Positions 6,727-15,076 of a stretch of DNA of 16,846 bases are shown here, piece by piece; position 1 is the stretch's first letter; the number at the start of each line of letters is the position of its first letter. The position numbers and the translations under genes were made by a program. The notes under the pieces were generated by a model. It saw only the letters and a list, made by a program, of their open reading frames with translations, was not told where the DNA came from and made no database searches. The stretch comes from Pacificispira sp002696645 (lineage in GTDB: Bacteria > Pseudomonadota > Alphaproteobacteria > UBA8366 > Aestuariispiraceae): assembly GCF_048892425.1 (NCBI RefSeq), contig NZ_JBLZHU010000016.1, positions 1-16,846 on the forward strand. Direction: 5' to 3'.

Positions 6727-7884
6727 GTGAAGCCATTAGAAGGTCTGAAGATCGTTACTGTTGAGCATTTCGCCGCCGGCCCCTACGGGTCGATGTATCT
6801 GGCAGATATGGGCGCGACAGTATTCAAGATCGAGAACGCCGTTTCAAAGGGTGATCCCGCCCGTAAAATGGGACCGTATTTCCTGGGGGAGAATGACAGT
6901 CTGGTTTTTCAGGGATGGAATACGAATAAGAACAGTATCGCGCTTGATTTAAAAACCCCCCAAGATCGGGCAGCCTTCCTGGCGATTGTCCGCTCGGCTG
7001 ATGCCGTGATGAACAACCTTCGGGGGGATCAGCCGGCAAAGCTGGGTATCGACTATGAAACACTGAAGGCGCAGAAAAAGGATATCGTTTGCTTGCATAT
7101 CTCCGCCTACGGACGGGACAATTCCCGTGCCAACTGGCCGGGTTATGATTATCTGATGCAGGCGGAGGCCGGGTTGATGCATCTGACCGGTGACCCTTCC
7201 GCTGATCCCACGCGTTTTGGCGTCTCAATTATTGATTTCATGACCGGTACTGTTGGCGTCCTGGGGCTTCTGGCCGCATTGCGGAGGGCCGATAAAACCG
7301 GCGAAGGGTGCGACGTTGATGTCAGTCTGTTCGATGTGGCGCTGCATCAATTGGGATATGCGGGAACGTGGTATCTGAATGAGGGGCTTGAAAGCAACCG
7401 GGTCGCCCGCGGTTCACATCTGTCGGTTTCCCCCGTTCAGACATTCACTGCGCAAGATGGCTGGATCTATGTGATGTGCATGACTCAGCGTTTCTGGGAA
7501 TTGTTACTGGACAAGTTGAACCGCAACGACTTGAAAGATGATCCCCGCTTTGGCGATCAGAATCAGCGGTCGCAGAACCGGGATGCATTGACCGAAATTC
7601 TGGATATCGAATTCGCGAAGGCACCGACGGCATTCTGGCTTCAGGAATTTCGGGGCACTTTGCCAATTGCGCCCATTCTTAGCGTGCGCGATGCGCTGGA
7701 GAATCCTTTCGTGGCGGAGGTTGGTATGGTCGCGGATGTTCCGCATGATATGCGACCCGACATGCGCCTTTTGGCAAATCCGATTAAATTTGACGGACAG
7801 CGGCTGCGGCAGTCGCCCGGCAATGCCTTTGGCGCTGATCGGTGTCACGATGTACCCGTCTCAGTCGATCAAGTGAATAAGTGA
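6727..7884 (+). CDS. CaiB/BaiF type III CoA-transferase (385 aa)
   Basis: This family moves CoA from a donor thioester to a carboxylic acid through an aspartyl-CoA mixed anhydride. The start is GTG 6727, chosen for the strong AAGGAG site 7 nt upstream; it gives MKPLEGLKIVTVEHFAAGPY, the normal N-terminus. Family motifs are LADMGATVFKIE, GWNTNKNSIALDLK, the region YDYLMQAEAGLMHLTGDPSA, and catalytic Asp170 in GVSIIDFMTG (formyl-CoA transferase Asp169 equivalent). Length is normal. Its stop overlaps the GTG of the next gene (GTGA), so the two are translationally coupled. Acid substrate and CoA donor are unknown; 2-methyl or hydroxy dicarboxylates are common in the family. Confidence 0.93.
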   Translation: MKPLEGLKIVTVEHFAAGPYGSMYLADMGATVFKIENAVSKGDPARKMGPYFLGENDSLVFQGWNTNKNSIALDLKTPQDRAAFLAIVRSADAVMNNLRGDQPAKLGIDYETLKAQKKDIVCLHISAYGRDNSRANWPGYDYLMQAEAGLMHLTGDPSADPTRFGVSIIDFMTGTVGVLGLLAALRRADKTGEGCDVDVSLFDVALHQLGYAGTWYLNEGLESNRVARGSHLSVSPVQTFTAQDGWIYVMCMTQRFWELLLDKLNRNDLKDDPRFGDQNQRSQNRDALTEILDIEFAKAPTAFWLQEFRGTLPIAPILSVRDALENPFVAEVGMVADVPHDMRPDMRLLANPIKFDGQRLRQSPGNAFGADRCHDVPVSVDQVNK

Positions 7885-9374
7885 CAAGTCCCATGGAACA
7901 CTCGATTTTACCGTCCAACCTTGAAGGATATGGGGATATCCGCGCCTATAGTAAGGGGGCGTCGCAGACCATCCGAAACAAGGTCTTGGCGGATATAGAT
8001 GCAGCGTTTTCAGCTTGTGATATCCGCGACGGTGCTACTTTGTCATTTCATCATCATTTGCGGAATGGTGATGGTGTTCTGAATATGGTTCTGGCTGTGG
8101 CCGAGAAGCGCGGCTTGAAGGATATTCATGTCGCAGCGTCATCGATTTTTGCCATCCATGAGCCACTGGTCGGACACATACAGCGCCGGACGGTTACAGG
8201 AATTTCTGCCGGCTTCATCTCCGGTCCAGTGGCGGAGGCCATATCGCGTGGCATGCTGGACAAGCCAGCAATTCTGTACACGCATGGGGGCCGTGCCCGT
8301 GCTATAGAGTCCCGGGAACTGTCGATTGACGTGGCGTTCGTGGCGGCTCCGGCTGCGGATATGTCGGGCAATGTGTCGGGCACGGCCGGTCCCCGTGCCT
8401 GTGGCACAATGGGATATCCAAAGGCTGATGTCGCAGCAGCCAGGCATGTTGTTGCTGTTACAGATACTCTGATGGCGTATCCGGTCCCGCAGATTGAAAT
8501 CGATCAACAGGCGGTCGACTGGGTCGTGGAAGTTTCCAGCATTGGCGATGCCGCAGGCATTCTATCGGGCACGACAAAGCCAACCACCGAACCGTTGGGT
8601 CTTGAGATTGCACACCGCACCGCTGCCCTTATTGAGGCAAGCGGCCTTATGGTGCCAGGGTTCTCATTGCAGAATGGGGCAGGGGGTATATCGATTGCTA
8701 CGGCATCTGCACTGGCCACGCGCATGACGCAAACCGGCGTCAAGGGCAGTTTTGCATCAGGCGGCATCACGGGGTTTCACGTCAAAATGCTTGAAAACGA
8801 CCTTTTTGAGGCGCTGCTGGATGTGCAGTGTTTCGATCTTACCGCCGTTGAGTCCTATGCAAAGAATCCCCGACATCAGGGGATATCGGCATCGGTCTAT
8901 GCCAGTCCCAGTCGGCGTGGCGCAGTTGTGGATATGTTGGATGCTGTGGTGTTGGGGGCTGCTGAAATTGATATTGATTTCAACGTCAATGTGACGACAC
9001 GCGCAGATGGGACGATCATTGGTGGTTCAGGTGGACATGCCGACACGGCTGCCGGCGCGAAACTGACAATCATCACGACACGCCTGACGGCAGCAGGATT
9101 CCCCAAGATTGTGGATCGTGTCGGCACCGTAACGACGCCTGGAGAAACGGTTGACGTTTTGGTGACGGAGGCTGGAATTGCAGTGAATCCGAAACGCACA
9201 GACCTGGTTGAAAGGCTGAGGACGACGGATCTTCCACTGTGCAATATTGAAGACTTGCGCGTCCAGGCTACAGCAGCATCTGAACGACAGCCGACACATT
9301 CGAAAGGGGAACGGATCGTCGCGGTATCAGAATATCGCGATGGGTCCGTGACAGATGTTGTTCGGCAAATCTAG
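7881..9374 (+). CDS. citF: CitF-like citrate lyase alpha-subunit family CoA-transferase
   Basis: In citrate lyase CitF swaps the acetyl group on the carrier thioester for citrate. Visible family segments are ATLSFHHHLRNGDGVLNMVL, TVTGISAGFISGPVAEAISR, PGFSLQNGAGGISIATASAL, DFNVNVTTRADGTIIGGSGG followed by HADTAAGAKLTIITT, and AVNPKRTDL. Length (497, or 493 from ATG 7893) is that of full CitF. GTG 7881 overlaps the upstream stop by 4 nt, and ATG 7893 is an equally possible start. A CitE-like lyase is encoded convergently, but no CitD carrier or CitC/CitX/CitG accessory gene is present. It therefore probably acts on free CoA thioesters, and its acid substrate need not be citrate. Confidence 0.88.
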   Translation: MTSPMEHSILPSNLEGYGDIRAYSKGASQTIRNKVLADIDAAFSACDIRDGATLSFHHHLRNGDGVLNMVLAVAEKRGLKDIHVAASSIFAIHEPLVGHIQRRTVTGISAGFISGPVAEAISRGMLDKPAILYTHGGRARAIESRELSIDVAFVAAPAADMSGNVSGTAGPRACGTMGYPKADVAAARHVVAVTDTLMAYPVPQIEIDQQAVDWVVEVSSIGDAAGILSGTTKPTTEPLGLEIAHRTAALIEASGLMVPGFSLQNGAGGISIATASALATRMTQTGVKGSFASGGITGFHVKMLENDLFEALLDVQCFDLTAVESYAKNPRHQGISASVYASPSRRGAVVDMLDAVVLGAAEIDIDFNVNVTTRADGTIIGGSGGHADTAAGAKLTIITTRLTAAGFPKIVDRVGTVTTPGETVDVLVTEAGIAVNPKRTDLVERLRTTDLPLCNIEDLRVQATAASERQPTHSKGERIVAVSEYRDGSVTDVVRQI

Positions 9375-9419
9375 AGCAGCTTTGGACAAGCGACACTTCT
9401 GAAATCTTGTATCACAATG

Positions 9420-10235
9420 CTACAGGTCTTGTTGTGCGGCCCGCAGGATTGCCCTTGCTTTGCGTCGGACGGGTTCATCCACCATAGCGCCATCGATCTG
9501 AACCGCACCGTCTCCAGAGAGTATGATACGACGCGCCCAGGCGATTTCAGTGTCGTTTGGGGCAAAGGCGCTCAATACAGGGGTGATTTGCTTTGGGTGG
9601 ATACACAGTTTGCCGGTCATACCCATATCCCGCGCATGGCTGGCGTCCTCTTGGGTTATCGACAGATCATCCAACTGAACGGTGACTCCATCGAGAGGGG
9701 CGGCGATACCGCAGAGACGGGACGCAAGGACAAGTTCGAAGCGGACTGGCGCCAATATCTGGCGGCTATGTGCGCAACCCAGATCGGCGCAGATATCAAT
9801 CGATCCGAAAGCCAGGCGCAGCACGCTGGGTGTCGCCGCAATCTTTCGCGCCCAGGCCAGCCCTTTGGCGGTTTCTATGAGTGCAATGACCGGACAGGAT
9901 ACCGATTTCGCCACTGTCTCCAACTGTTCGGTGTCTTCCGCTTTGGGTATCATAACCGCATCAGGGCATAGGGCCGCGACGGCGGCCAGATCTGCGTCAT
10001 AAGCACTGCTGCCAGCGGCATTGATACGCACGATTATGGGAAGGTCGGTGAAGTCACAGCGCAATGCCGCGCGCGCAGTATCTTTGGCATCAATGGCGAC
10101 CGCATCTTCAAGATCAAGGATTACCGCATCGGCGCCTGACTGAGCTGCTTTCTCAAAGCGCTCCGGACGATTTGCAGGGACGAACAGCGGCGCCCGAATG
10201 CTGGAAATATCGACTCCACGATCTCTCATGGTCAT
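9420..10235 (-). CDS. CitE-like CoA-ester lyase (HpcH/HpaI aldolase family)
   Basis: The family cleaves (or forms) C-C bonds of citryl-, malyl- or citramalyl-type CoA esters with Mg2+. Motifs are APLFVPANRPERFEKA (CoA site), DAVILDLEDAV (residues 37-46), substrate Arg70 in IIVRIN, metal ligands Glu121 (ALIETAKGL) and Asp147 (AFGSIDICADLG), and GKLCIHPKQI. The 271-residue length is typical of stand-alone CitE-like enzymes. ATG 10235 overlaps the RidA-like stop as ATGA; ATG 10229 is an alternative. It is the last gene of the minus operon and converges with CitF across 45 bases. The best guess is a free-CoA lyase giving acetyl-CoA or a similar acyl-CoA plus an oxo acid. Confidence 0.9.
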   Translation of the reverse strand: MTMRDRGVDISSIRAPLFVPANRPERFEKAAQSGADAVILDLEDAVAIDAKDTARAALRCDFTDLPIIVRINAAGSSAYDADLAAVAALCPDAVMIPKAEDTEQLETVAKSVSCPVIALIETAKGLAWARKIAATPSVLRLAFGSIDICADLGCAHSRQILAPVRFELVLASRLCGIAAPLDGVTVQLDDLSITQEDASHARDMGMTGKLCIHPKQITPVLSAFAPNDTEIAWARRIILSGDGAVQIDGAMVDEPVRRKARAILRAAQQDL

Positions 10236-10702
10236 GTTGCCTTTATGTGGAAAATCGCTTCGATTTCAACTGAGACACCGAATGGCAAGGACCCCATACC
10301 CACGGCAGAGCGGGCATGATAGCCAGCCTCGCCTAATACTTCGATCAGCAGCTCCGAACATCCATTAATCACTTTGGCATGGTCATGGAAGTCGGGTTCG
10401 GCATTGACCATGCCGGTTACCTTAGCAACAGCCTCGATGCGCGAAAGCTCACCAATCGCAGATTTTGCAACGGAAAGCAGCTGCAGGCCGACATTGCGCG
10501 CAGCGTTATAGCCGTCTTCAACGGATGTATCATGACCCAGACGCCCCAGAATCAACGAACCATCCGGGTTTCGCGGAACCTGTCCGGAAAGATAGAGAAT
10601 GTTTCCCAGTAATCGAGCCGGCCGATATGCCGCCAGGGGATCGGGTGCGGTTGGTAAGGTGATCCCCAGGGATGTCAGTTTCTGTTCCGGTGTCTGTGAC
10701 AT
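10232..10702 (-). CDS. RidA/YjgF-family enamine/imine deaminase-like protein (156 aa)
   Basis: RidA proteins hydrolyse reactive enamines and imines to keto compounds and ammonia. This is the longer subgroup that starts TPEQKLTSLGITLPTAP and has YLSGQVPRNPDGS. It keeps the catalytic-site Arg131 (HARSAVGM) and Glu146 (VSVEIEAIFH). The ATG has a TGGAG ribosome site lying inside the end of the PhzF-like gene only 3 nt away, so translation is coupled. Its place in the operon suggests that an enamine, and so a nitrogen-containing substrate, arises in the pathway. Some subgroup members have lost deaminase activity. Confidence 0.88.
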   Translation of the reverse strand: MSQTPEQKLTSLGITLPTAPDPLAAYRPARLLGNILYLSGQVPRNPDGSLILGRLGHDTSVEDGYNAARNVGLQLLSVAKSAIGELSRIEAVAKVTGMVNAEPDFHDHAKVINGCSELLIEVLGEAGYHARSAVGMGSLPFGVSVEIEAIFHIKAT

Positions 10703-10705
10703 GTT

Positions 10706-11557
10706 CTAAATCTCCAGAAGTTGCGGTTCACGAATAGTGCGTGTGCTTCCGCTCACCCGGATACTCGCACCGCGCTGTTGCGTGATCTCTGTCATCAGAC
10801 GACATGGAATTCCCATATCGTCACCCTGATGGATAGTAATGCTGCCTTTATGGGGCCATTCGATGTCTCGCAGGTATCCCGATAAAGCCGCTGCAGCGGC
10901 ACCTGTCGCCGGGTCTTCGTAGACGCCCCCAAGCGGGAACGGGTTGCGGGCATGAAACACTTGCGCGGTCTCAGCGTAAATCAGATTAAAGGTGATATAT
11001 CTCTCGCGCCGGGCCAAAATCTGGCCTTTTGCAAGATCATAACGCATTTTGTGTAATGTCTTGCGGTCTTTCAGCGCCAGGATCAAATGATCGCCACCAC
11101 CATGCGCCACCGCAGGGGGTATTCGTGGGTCAAGATTGGCGGGGTTCAATCCAAAAAGCGCCATCGCATCCTCAAGAACGGTCACTGCCACGGGCGCACT
11201 GTGAGTCGGGGGGGACTGGAAGGAAGCTCCCCATTCTGTTTTGGACAGGTGCCCCTCGACGGTGATACGCGCGTGGTTGAGATCGAGCGTGAAAAGGCCT
11301 GCTCCATTTTGCTGCGCCAACGCGGCACCAAGCGCGATCGTGGCATGGCCACAAAAATCGACTTCGACCTTCGGCGCGAAATATCGTACCCGCCAAGCCT
11401 CTCCTTCAGGCGCAGCAAACACGGATTCAGAATAACCGATTTCTGCAGCGGCCTTTTGCATCACCGACGTATCGGGCAATCCATCACAGAGAATGACACC
11501 TGCGGGATTGCCACCGTGCGGACCGTTTGAGAAAGCGGCAATATGTTGGACTTTCAT
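10706..11557 (-). CDS. PhzF-family isomerase-like protein (283 aa)
   Basis: The protein has the two-domain DapF-like fold family signature: FSNGPHGGNPAGV at the N-terminus, catalytic-site Glu44 in GYSESVFAAP, FAPKVEVDFCGHATIALGAA, and YEDPATGAAAAALSGYL with Asp215. PhzF isomerises a diene acid in phenazine synthesis, but most members are of unknown substrate. No other phenazine genes are here. ATG 11557 is preferred over the frame's earlier start at 11593 because GGAAG lies 7 nt upstream and MKVQHIAAFS is the natural start. It sits between PanE-like and RidA-like genes in a tight operon. An isomerase step on an unsaturated acid is the inference. Confidence 0.88.
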   Translation of the reverse strand: MKVQHIAAFSNGPHGGNPAGVILCDGLPDTSVMQKAAAEIGYSESVFAAPEGEAWRVRYFAPKVEVDFCGHATIALGAALAQQNGAGLFTLDLNHARITVEGHLSKTEWGASFQSPPTHSAPVAVTVLEDAMALFGLNPANLDPRIPPAVAHGGGDHLILALKDRKTLHKMRYDLAKGQILARRERYITFNLIYAETAQVFHARNPFPLGGVYEDPATGAAAAALSGYLRDIEWPHKGSITIHQGDDMGIPCRLMTEITQQRGASIRVSGSTRTIREPQLLEI

Positions 11558-11620
11558 CGTCTTACTTCCATTTTGTGTAAATATTATCACCAATCGACGG
11601 ACGCCCTAGCATATTCCCGG

Positions 11621-12526
11621 TTAATTTTTAGAATTATCCATGCCACTGCCCTCGGCGCTTTTTACAAGTAACATTAAGGTGCGGTTTATGGGGACTGCTA
11701 TTGCGTGTTTGGCGGCGCGCTTCACGATTTCCCCATTCAGGAAATCAATCTCTGTTTGCTTACCCCGCATGAGGTCCTGGGCGGTTGAAGAGTATTGCCC
11801 TGCCATGGTGACCGGAATGCTCCGAATAGTCTCGAATACGTTGTCTGGGACGTGGATGCCTTCCGCCCGGGCGACAGCCAGGGCTTCGCGCGCAATGTCT
11901 TCCATTAGATTTGGTATTCCCTCTTGTGCGGCCATTTTTCCATAGGGTGACCGGGTGATGGCAGAGAGCGGATTGATGGCGCAATTGACGACCAGTTTTG
12001 CCCAGAGCGATGTCATCACGTCCTTTGAGATTCGTGTCTCGATACCGGCGGTATTCAGGATGTCGGCAATGTCCATGGCATCCTGCCCGGACAATTCCAG
12101 GTCGCCGCGACCCTCATGGCGCACAATGCCAGGTTCGATCATGCGGCTGGCGACATAAACAACTACGGGCAACACCGACTGTACAAAAATATCGGAGAGC
12201 GTTTCGGCGTTGGAAACACCGTTCTGTAAGCTGAGCACGCGGCACTTGGGATCAAGATAAGGCGCAATCTCTTTACCGGCTTGTTCCGTATCGCCAGATT
12301 TGACGCAGACCATTAACATCTCCGCCCCCGTGACTGCGGATGGATTGCTGCTTGCCTCCACCTGCGCCACTAGCCGTTTTCCATCCTTTTCCAGAATCAG
12401 GCCATGTTGTGTGACGGCTTCGACGAAGGAAGCGCGCCCGACTAGCACGACGTGATGACCGGCAAGGGCAAGCATGGCACCATAATAGCACCCGACTGCA
12501 CCCGCCCCGATAATAGCGATCTTCAT
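11621..12526 (-). CDS. Ketopantoate reductase (PanE/ApbA) family oxidoreductase (301 aa)
   Basis: The N-terminal Rossmann domain has GAGAVG (residues 7-12), Lys76 in VCVKSGDT and Asn102 in LQNGV. The C-terminal helical domain carries catalytic Lys177 (SLWAKLVVNCAINPLSA) and Glu259 (TEIDFLNGEIV). ATG 12526 has AAGGA 8 nt upstream. Family members reduce 2-oxo acids with NADPH. In this operon, 63 nt from the PhzF-like gene and 47 nt after the aldehyde dehydrogenase, a catabolic 2-hydroxy-acid or 2-oxo-acid step is more likely than pantothenate synthesis. Confidence 0.9.
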   Translation of the reverse strand: MKIAIIGAGAVGCYYGAMLALAGHHVVLVGRASFVEAVTQHGLILEKDGKRLVAQVEASSNPSAVTGAEMLMVCVKSGDTEQAGKEIAPYLDPKCRVLSLQNGVSNAETLSDIFVQSVLPVVVYVASRMIEPGIVRHEGRGDLELSGQDAMDIADILNTAGIETRISKDVMTSLWAKLVVNCAINPLSAITRSPYGKMAAQEGIPNLMEDIAREALAVARAEGIHVPDNVFETIRSIPVTMAGQYSSTAQDLMRGKQTEIDFLNGEIVKRAAKHAIAVPINRTLMLLVKSAEGSGMDNSKN

Positions 12527-12573
12527 TGACAGTATCCTTCAATGAGGTGCCCCTGCGGACAGTTGGCCCTCAG

Positions 12574-14040
12574 TCAGCCAAAATAGTTCACAACAGTTTT
12601 GATGCGCGAAAATTCATGCAACGCGACAAAGCCTTTTTCCCGCCCGTGGCCTGACTTCCGAACGCCACCAAATGGCAATTCGACACCGCCGGCAGCGCCG
12701 AAATTGTTGATGAAGACCTGTCCACAGTGCAAGGCCGCCGCCACACGCTTTTGGCGTGCGCCGTCGCGGGTCCACATCGATGCGACAAGCCCGTATTCGG
12801 TTCCGTTTGCAATGGCGATTGCCTCATCCTCATCTTCAAAGGGAATAACACACAGGACGGGACCGAACACTTCTTCTTGTGCGATCTTCGATGTAGGGTC
12901 ACAGGGACCGAATAGAACGGGCTCGACATAGAAGCCACTCTGTGGGGCATGTGCACCGATGCGCCCCCGGGCGATAATGGGTTCTTTGCAGTCCGAGATA
13001 TACCGCTCAACCCGCTGTTTCTGTTTAGCTGAGATGAGAGGCCCCATCACGGCGTCTTCTCCGGAAGGGCCAACTTCGATGGCCTCGAAGCGTGCCTTCA
13101 ACTCTTCCGTAACCCGGTCATAAATGCTGCGCTGGATCAAAACGCGGCTTCCAGCCGAACAGGTCTGTCCAGCATTCTGAATCAGGGCGTTGACCAGCAC
13201 GGGCATCGCCGCATCAAGATCGGCATCTTCGAAGACGATCTGGGGTGACTTTCCTCCAAGCTCCAGCGTGCAACCAATAAAGTTGCGAGCCGCGGCGATC
13301 TGGATCATTGCACCAACTTCAGGCGAGCCCGTGAAGGAGATGAAGTCAACGTCGCGATGTTCCGACAAGGCCTTGCCGACGATTTCTCCCCGGCCTGTTA
13401 CCACGTTCAGAACGCCTTTCGGAAAGCCGACTTCGACGGCCAATTGCGCGATCCGAAGACCACTGAGACAGGCATCTTCCGATGGTTTCAGAACAACAGT
13501 GTTGCCCATGGCCAGAGCTGGCGCAATGGAACGCCCAATCTGCTGTGCTGGGTAATTCCAGGGCAGAATCACACCGACGACACCATGCGGTTCGCGATAC
13601 ATTGCGACATCATATCCCTTCATGAAAGGAATGACCTCGCCATGGAACTTGTCGGCCGCGCCTGCATAGAATTCAAAGTAACGGGCGGCCATAATCATAT
13701 CCGTGCGGGACTGTTTGATCGGCTTGCCGTTGTCCTTTGTTTCCAGTTGGGCCAGCGATTCAGCCTCTTCCAGGATACGGGTCGACAGCTTCAATAACAG
13801 TCTGCCGCGATCCACAGCCGTCATTGCCGCCCAGGGACCTGATTCAAAAGCCCGTTTGGCAGCCGCAACAGCCAGATCTAGATCCGCCGGGCCGCTATCG
13901 GCGATTTCGGCAAAGATCGAGCCATCGATGGGGGATATAACAGGCAGGACCTGTCCCGTTTGTGGCGGCGACCAGTTATTATCAATCAGGTTCAGTGGTT
14001 CTGGCACCTTTAGTGCTGCGCGGGTGGTCGTATCGTTCAT
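12574..14040 (-). CDS. NAD(P)+-dependent aldehyde dehydrogenase (488 aa)
   Basis: It oxidises an aldehyde to the carboxylic acid. Catalytic and cofactor residues are all present: Asn162 in PWNYPAQQ, Lys185 in VLKPSEDA, FTGSPEVG, Glu260 in TLELGGKSPQ, nucleophile Cys294 in NAGQTCSAGSRV, and Glu in EEVFGPVLCV. The C-terminus has FGGVRKSGHGREKG. ATG 14040 is chosen over the earlier ATG at 14100 because of an AAAGGGAAA ribosome site and a normal N-terminus (MNDTTTRAALKVPEPLNLID). It lies 62 nt after the enoyl-CoA hydratase-like gene. The sequence resembles betaine/semialdehyde-type enzymes; exact substrate unknown. Confidence 0.92.
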   Translation of the reverse strand: MNDTTTRAALKVPEPLNLIDNNWSPPQTGQVLPVISPIDGSIFAEIADSGPADLDLAVAAAKRAFESGPWAAMTAVDRGRLLLKLSTRILEEAESLAQLETKDNGKPIKQSRTDMIMAARYFEFYAGAADKFHGEVIPFMKGYDVAMYREPHGVVGVILPWNYPAQQIGRSIAPALAMGNTVVLKPSEDACLSGLRIAQLAVEVGFPKGVLNVVTGRGEIVGKALSEHRDVDFISFTGSPEVGAMIQIAAARNFIGCTLELGGKSPQIVFEDADLDAAMPVLVNALIQNAGQTCSAGSRVLIQRSIYDRVTEELKARFEAIEVGPSGEDAVMGPLISAKQKQRVERYISDCKEPIIARGRIGAHAPQSGFYVEPVLFGPCDPTSKIAQEEVFGPVLCVIPFEDEDEAIAIANGTEYGLVASMWTRDGARQKRVAAALHCGQVFINNFGAAGGVELPFGGVRKSGHGREKGFVALHEFSRIKTVVNYFG

Positions 14041-14102
14041 CACTGTTTCCCTTTCAAAAATTTGAAACCCCGACGCCTGATGCACACGGTGTTTCATCAT
14101 GG

Positions 14103-14903
14103 TCAGATGGTCGTATCATTCTGTTGATGCCCGAAATCTGGCTCTTCTTTGGCAAAGAAGGCGCGTACACCTTCCCTGCAATCAGCAGAGGCGAAGACCT
14201 GATCGCTGGCATCAAGGGACCGCGCGATTAAGTCCGCCGTTGAGAGGCGGGTTGCATCAGCGATCAGGGTTTTGCACAGGGAAAACGCCCTCTGTGGTCG
14301 CTTGGCCATTTCGGATGCAAGTGCCTCGGCTACTTGGATAACCTCATCTTTCGAAGCCAGGCGGTCGATCAATCCCCAATCAAATGCCGTTTTTGCATCG
14401 ATAGGTTCTGTCAAAAAAATCAGCTGCTTTGTGCGCGCTGGGCCGATACGGCGAACTGTGCGATAAGGCCCCCCGCTGCTGGGAAATACGCCCAGACGCA
14501 TTTCGGGCAATGCCAACCGGCAGGTCTCTTCGACGACAATCAAGTCGCAGCACAGTGCAATTTCAAGACCGCCCCCAAAGGCCAATCCATGTAGCGCGGC
14601 GACGACAGGTTTGGGAAATGCCTCCAGCTTTTGAAACACCGCATTCTGGCGGCGCAGCTTCATTTCAACGACATTGCCCGGTTTATAAAAATGCTCGAAT
14701 TCAGATATGTCGGAGCCGGCGCAAAAAGCACGCCCCGCCCCCTTCAGCAAGACGGCGCGAACATTTTCATCGCGACGCAGATCTTCCAGAACAGCATCCA
14801 GTTGGCCCGTCATCTCCATTTTGAAGACATTCAGCGGCGGGTTGTTCAGCGTGATCGTGGCAATCTTGTTGCGCACAACGCATTCTACATAAACGGTTGT
14901 CAT
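14103..14903 (-). CDS. Enoyl-CoA hydratase/isomerase (crotonase) family protein (266 aa)
   Basis: The crotonase fold is shown by the CoA/oxyanion loops AFCAGSDISEF (residues 59-69) and GLAFGGGLEIALCCDL (106-121). Glu134 in LALPEMRLGVFPSSGG matches the first catalytic Glu of hydratases. The second (rat Glu164) seems replaced: the segment reads TKQLIFLTEPIDA. A simple syn-hydratase role is therefore uncertain; isomerase, hydrolase or lyase activity is possible. ATG 14903 has CAGGAG 6 nt upstream. It is the first gene of the six-gene minus operon and has copy 2 of the 42-bp element about 70-115 nt upstream. Confidence 0.88.
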   Translation of the reverse strand: MTTVYVECVVRNKIATITLNNPPLNVFKMEMTGQLDAVLEDLRRDENVRAVLLKGAGRAFCAGSDISEFEHFYKPGNVVEMKLRRQNAVFQKLEAFPKPVVAALHGLAFGGGLEIALCCDLIVVEETCRLALPEMRLGVFPSSGGPYRTVRRIGPARTKQLIFLTEPIDAKTAFDWGLIDRLASKDEVIQVAEALASEMAKRPQRAFSLCKTLIADATRLSTADLIARSLDASDQVFASADCREGVRAFFAKEEPDFGHQQNDTTI

Positions 14904-14951
14904 ATCGTCTCCTGCACGTCGTCAGAGATTCGTTCTGAATGTGCTCAGCAC

Positions 14952-14980
14952 TACATAGAATTGATATACATTTCACACAA
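14952..14980 (-). promoter_or_regulatory. Candidate promoter of the hydratase-to-CitE-like operon
   Basis: The minus strand has TTGTGT (14980-14975), a 17-nt spacer, and TATGTA (14957-14952). Transcription would begin near 14945, about 40 nt before ATG 14903. This puts the palindrome of the 42-bp element centred near -63, the usual place of a LysR recognition site. The -10 is a weak match. Confidence 0.5.
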
Positions 14981-15016
14981 TCTGATTAGTTTTAATAATT
15001 GATCAGATTATCTGAT
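14975..15016 (-). promoter_or_regulatory. Copy 2 of the 42-bp LysR-type operator, upstream of the hydratase operon
   Basis: On the minus strand it begins with a perfect 15-nt palindrome, ATCAGATAATCTGAT (15016-15002), which contains T-N11-A. Then comes a 15-nt AT-rich spacer and ATCAGATTGTGT (14986-14975). It is 31/42 identical, without gaps, to copy 3. Confidence 0.7.
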
Positions 15017-15076
15017 ATATATTCCGGTTGTCCGGCCCTGGTCAGGTGCTTTGTTTTCCGCGCCTATGACTTGATC

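Noticed and set aside
6431..6764. ORFs of 85-101 codons on both strands in the LysR/CoA-transferase gap
   Set aside because: They overlap the control region and the CoA-transferase start; no ribosome site or family resemblance.
9375..9419. Bidirectional terminator between the converging CitF and CitE-like genes
   Set aside because: No convincing GC-rich stem with a T tract is visible in the 45 bases.
11087..11530. 147-codon plus-strand ORF
   Set aside because: It is antisense to the PhzF-like gene, which has clear catalytic motifs.
10706..11557. Phenazine biosynthesis gene phzF
   Set aside because: Only the fold family is supported; no other phenazine genes are in the window.
11621..12526. 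Biosynthetic panE for pantothenate
   Set aside because: The operon is catabolic in character and no other pantothenate gene is nearby; family name only is safe.
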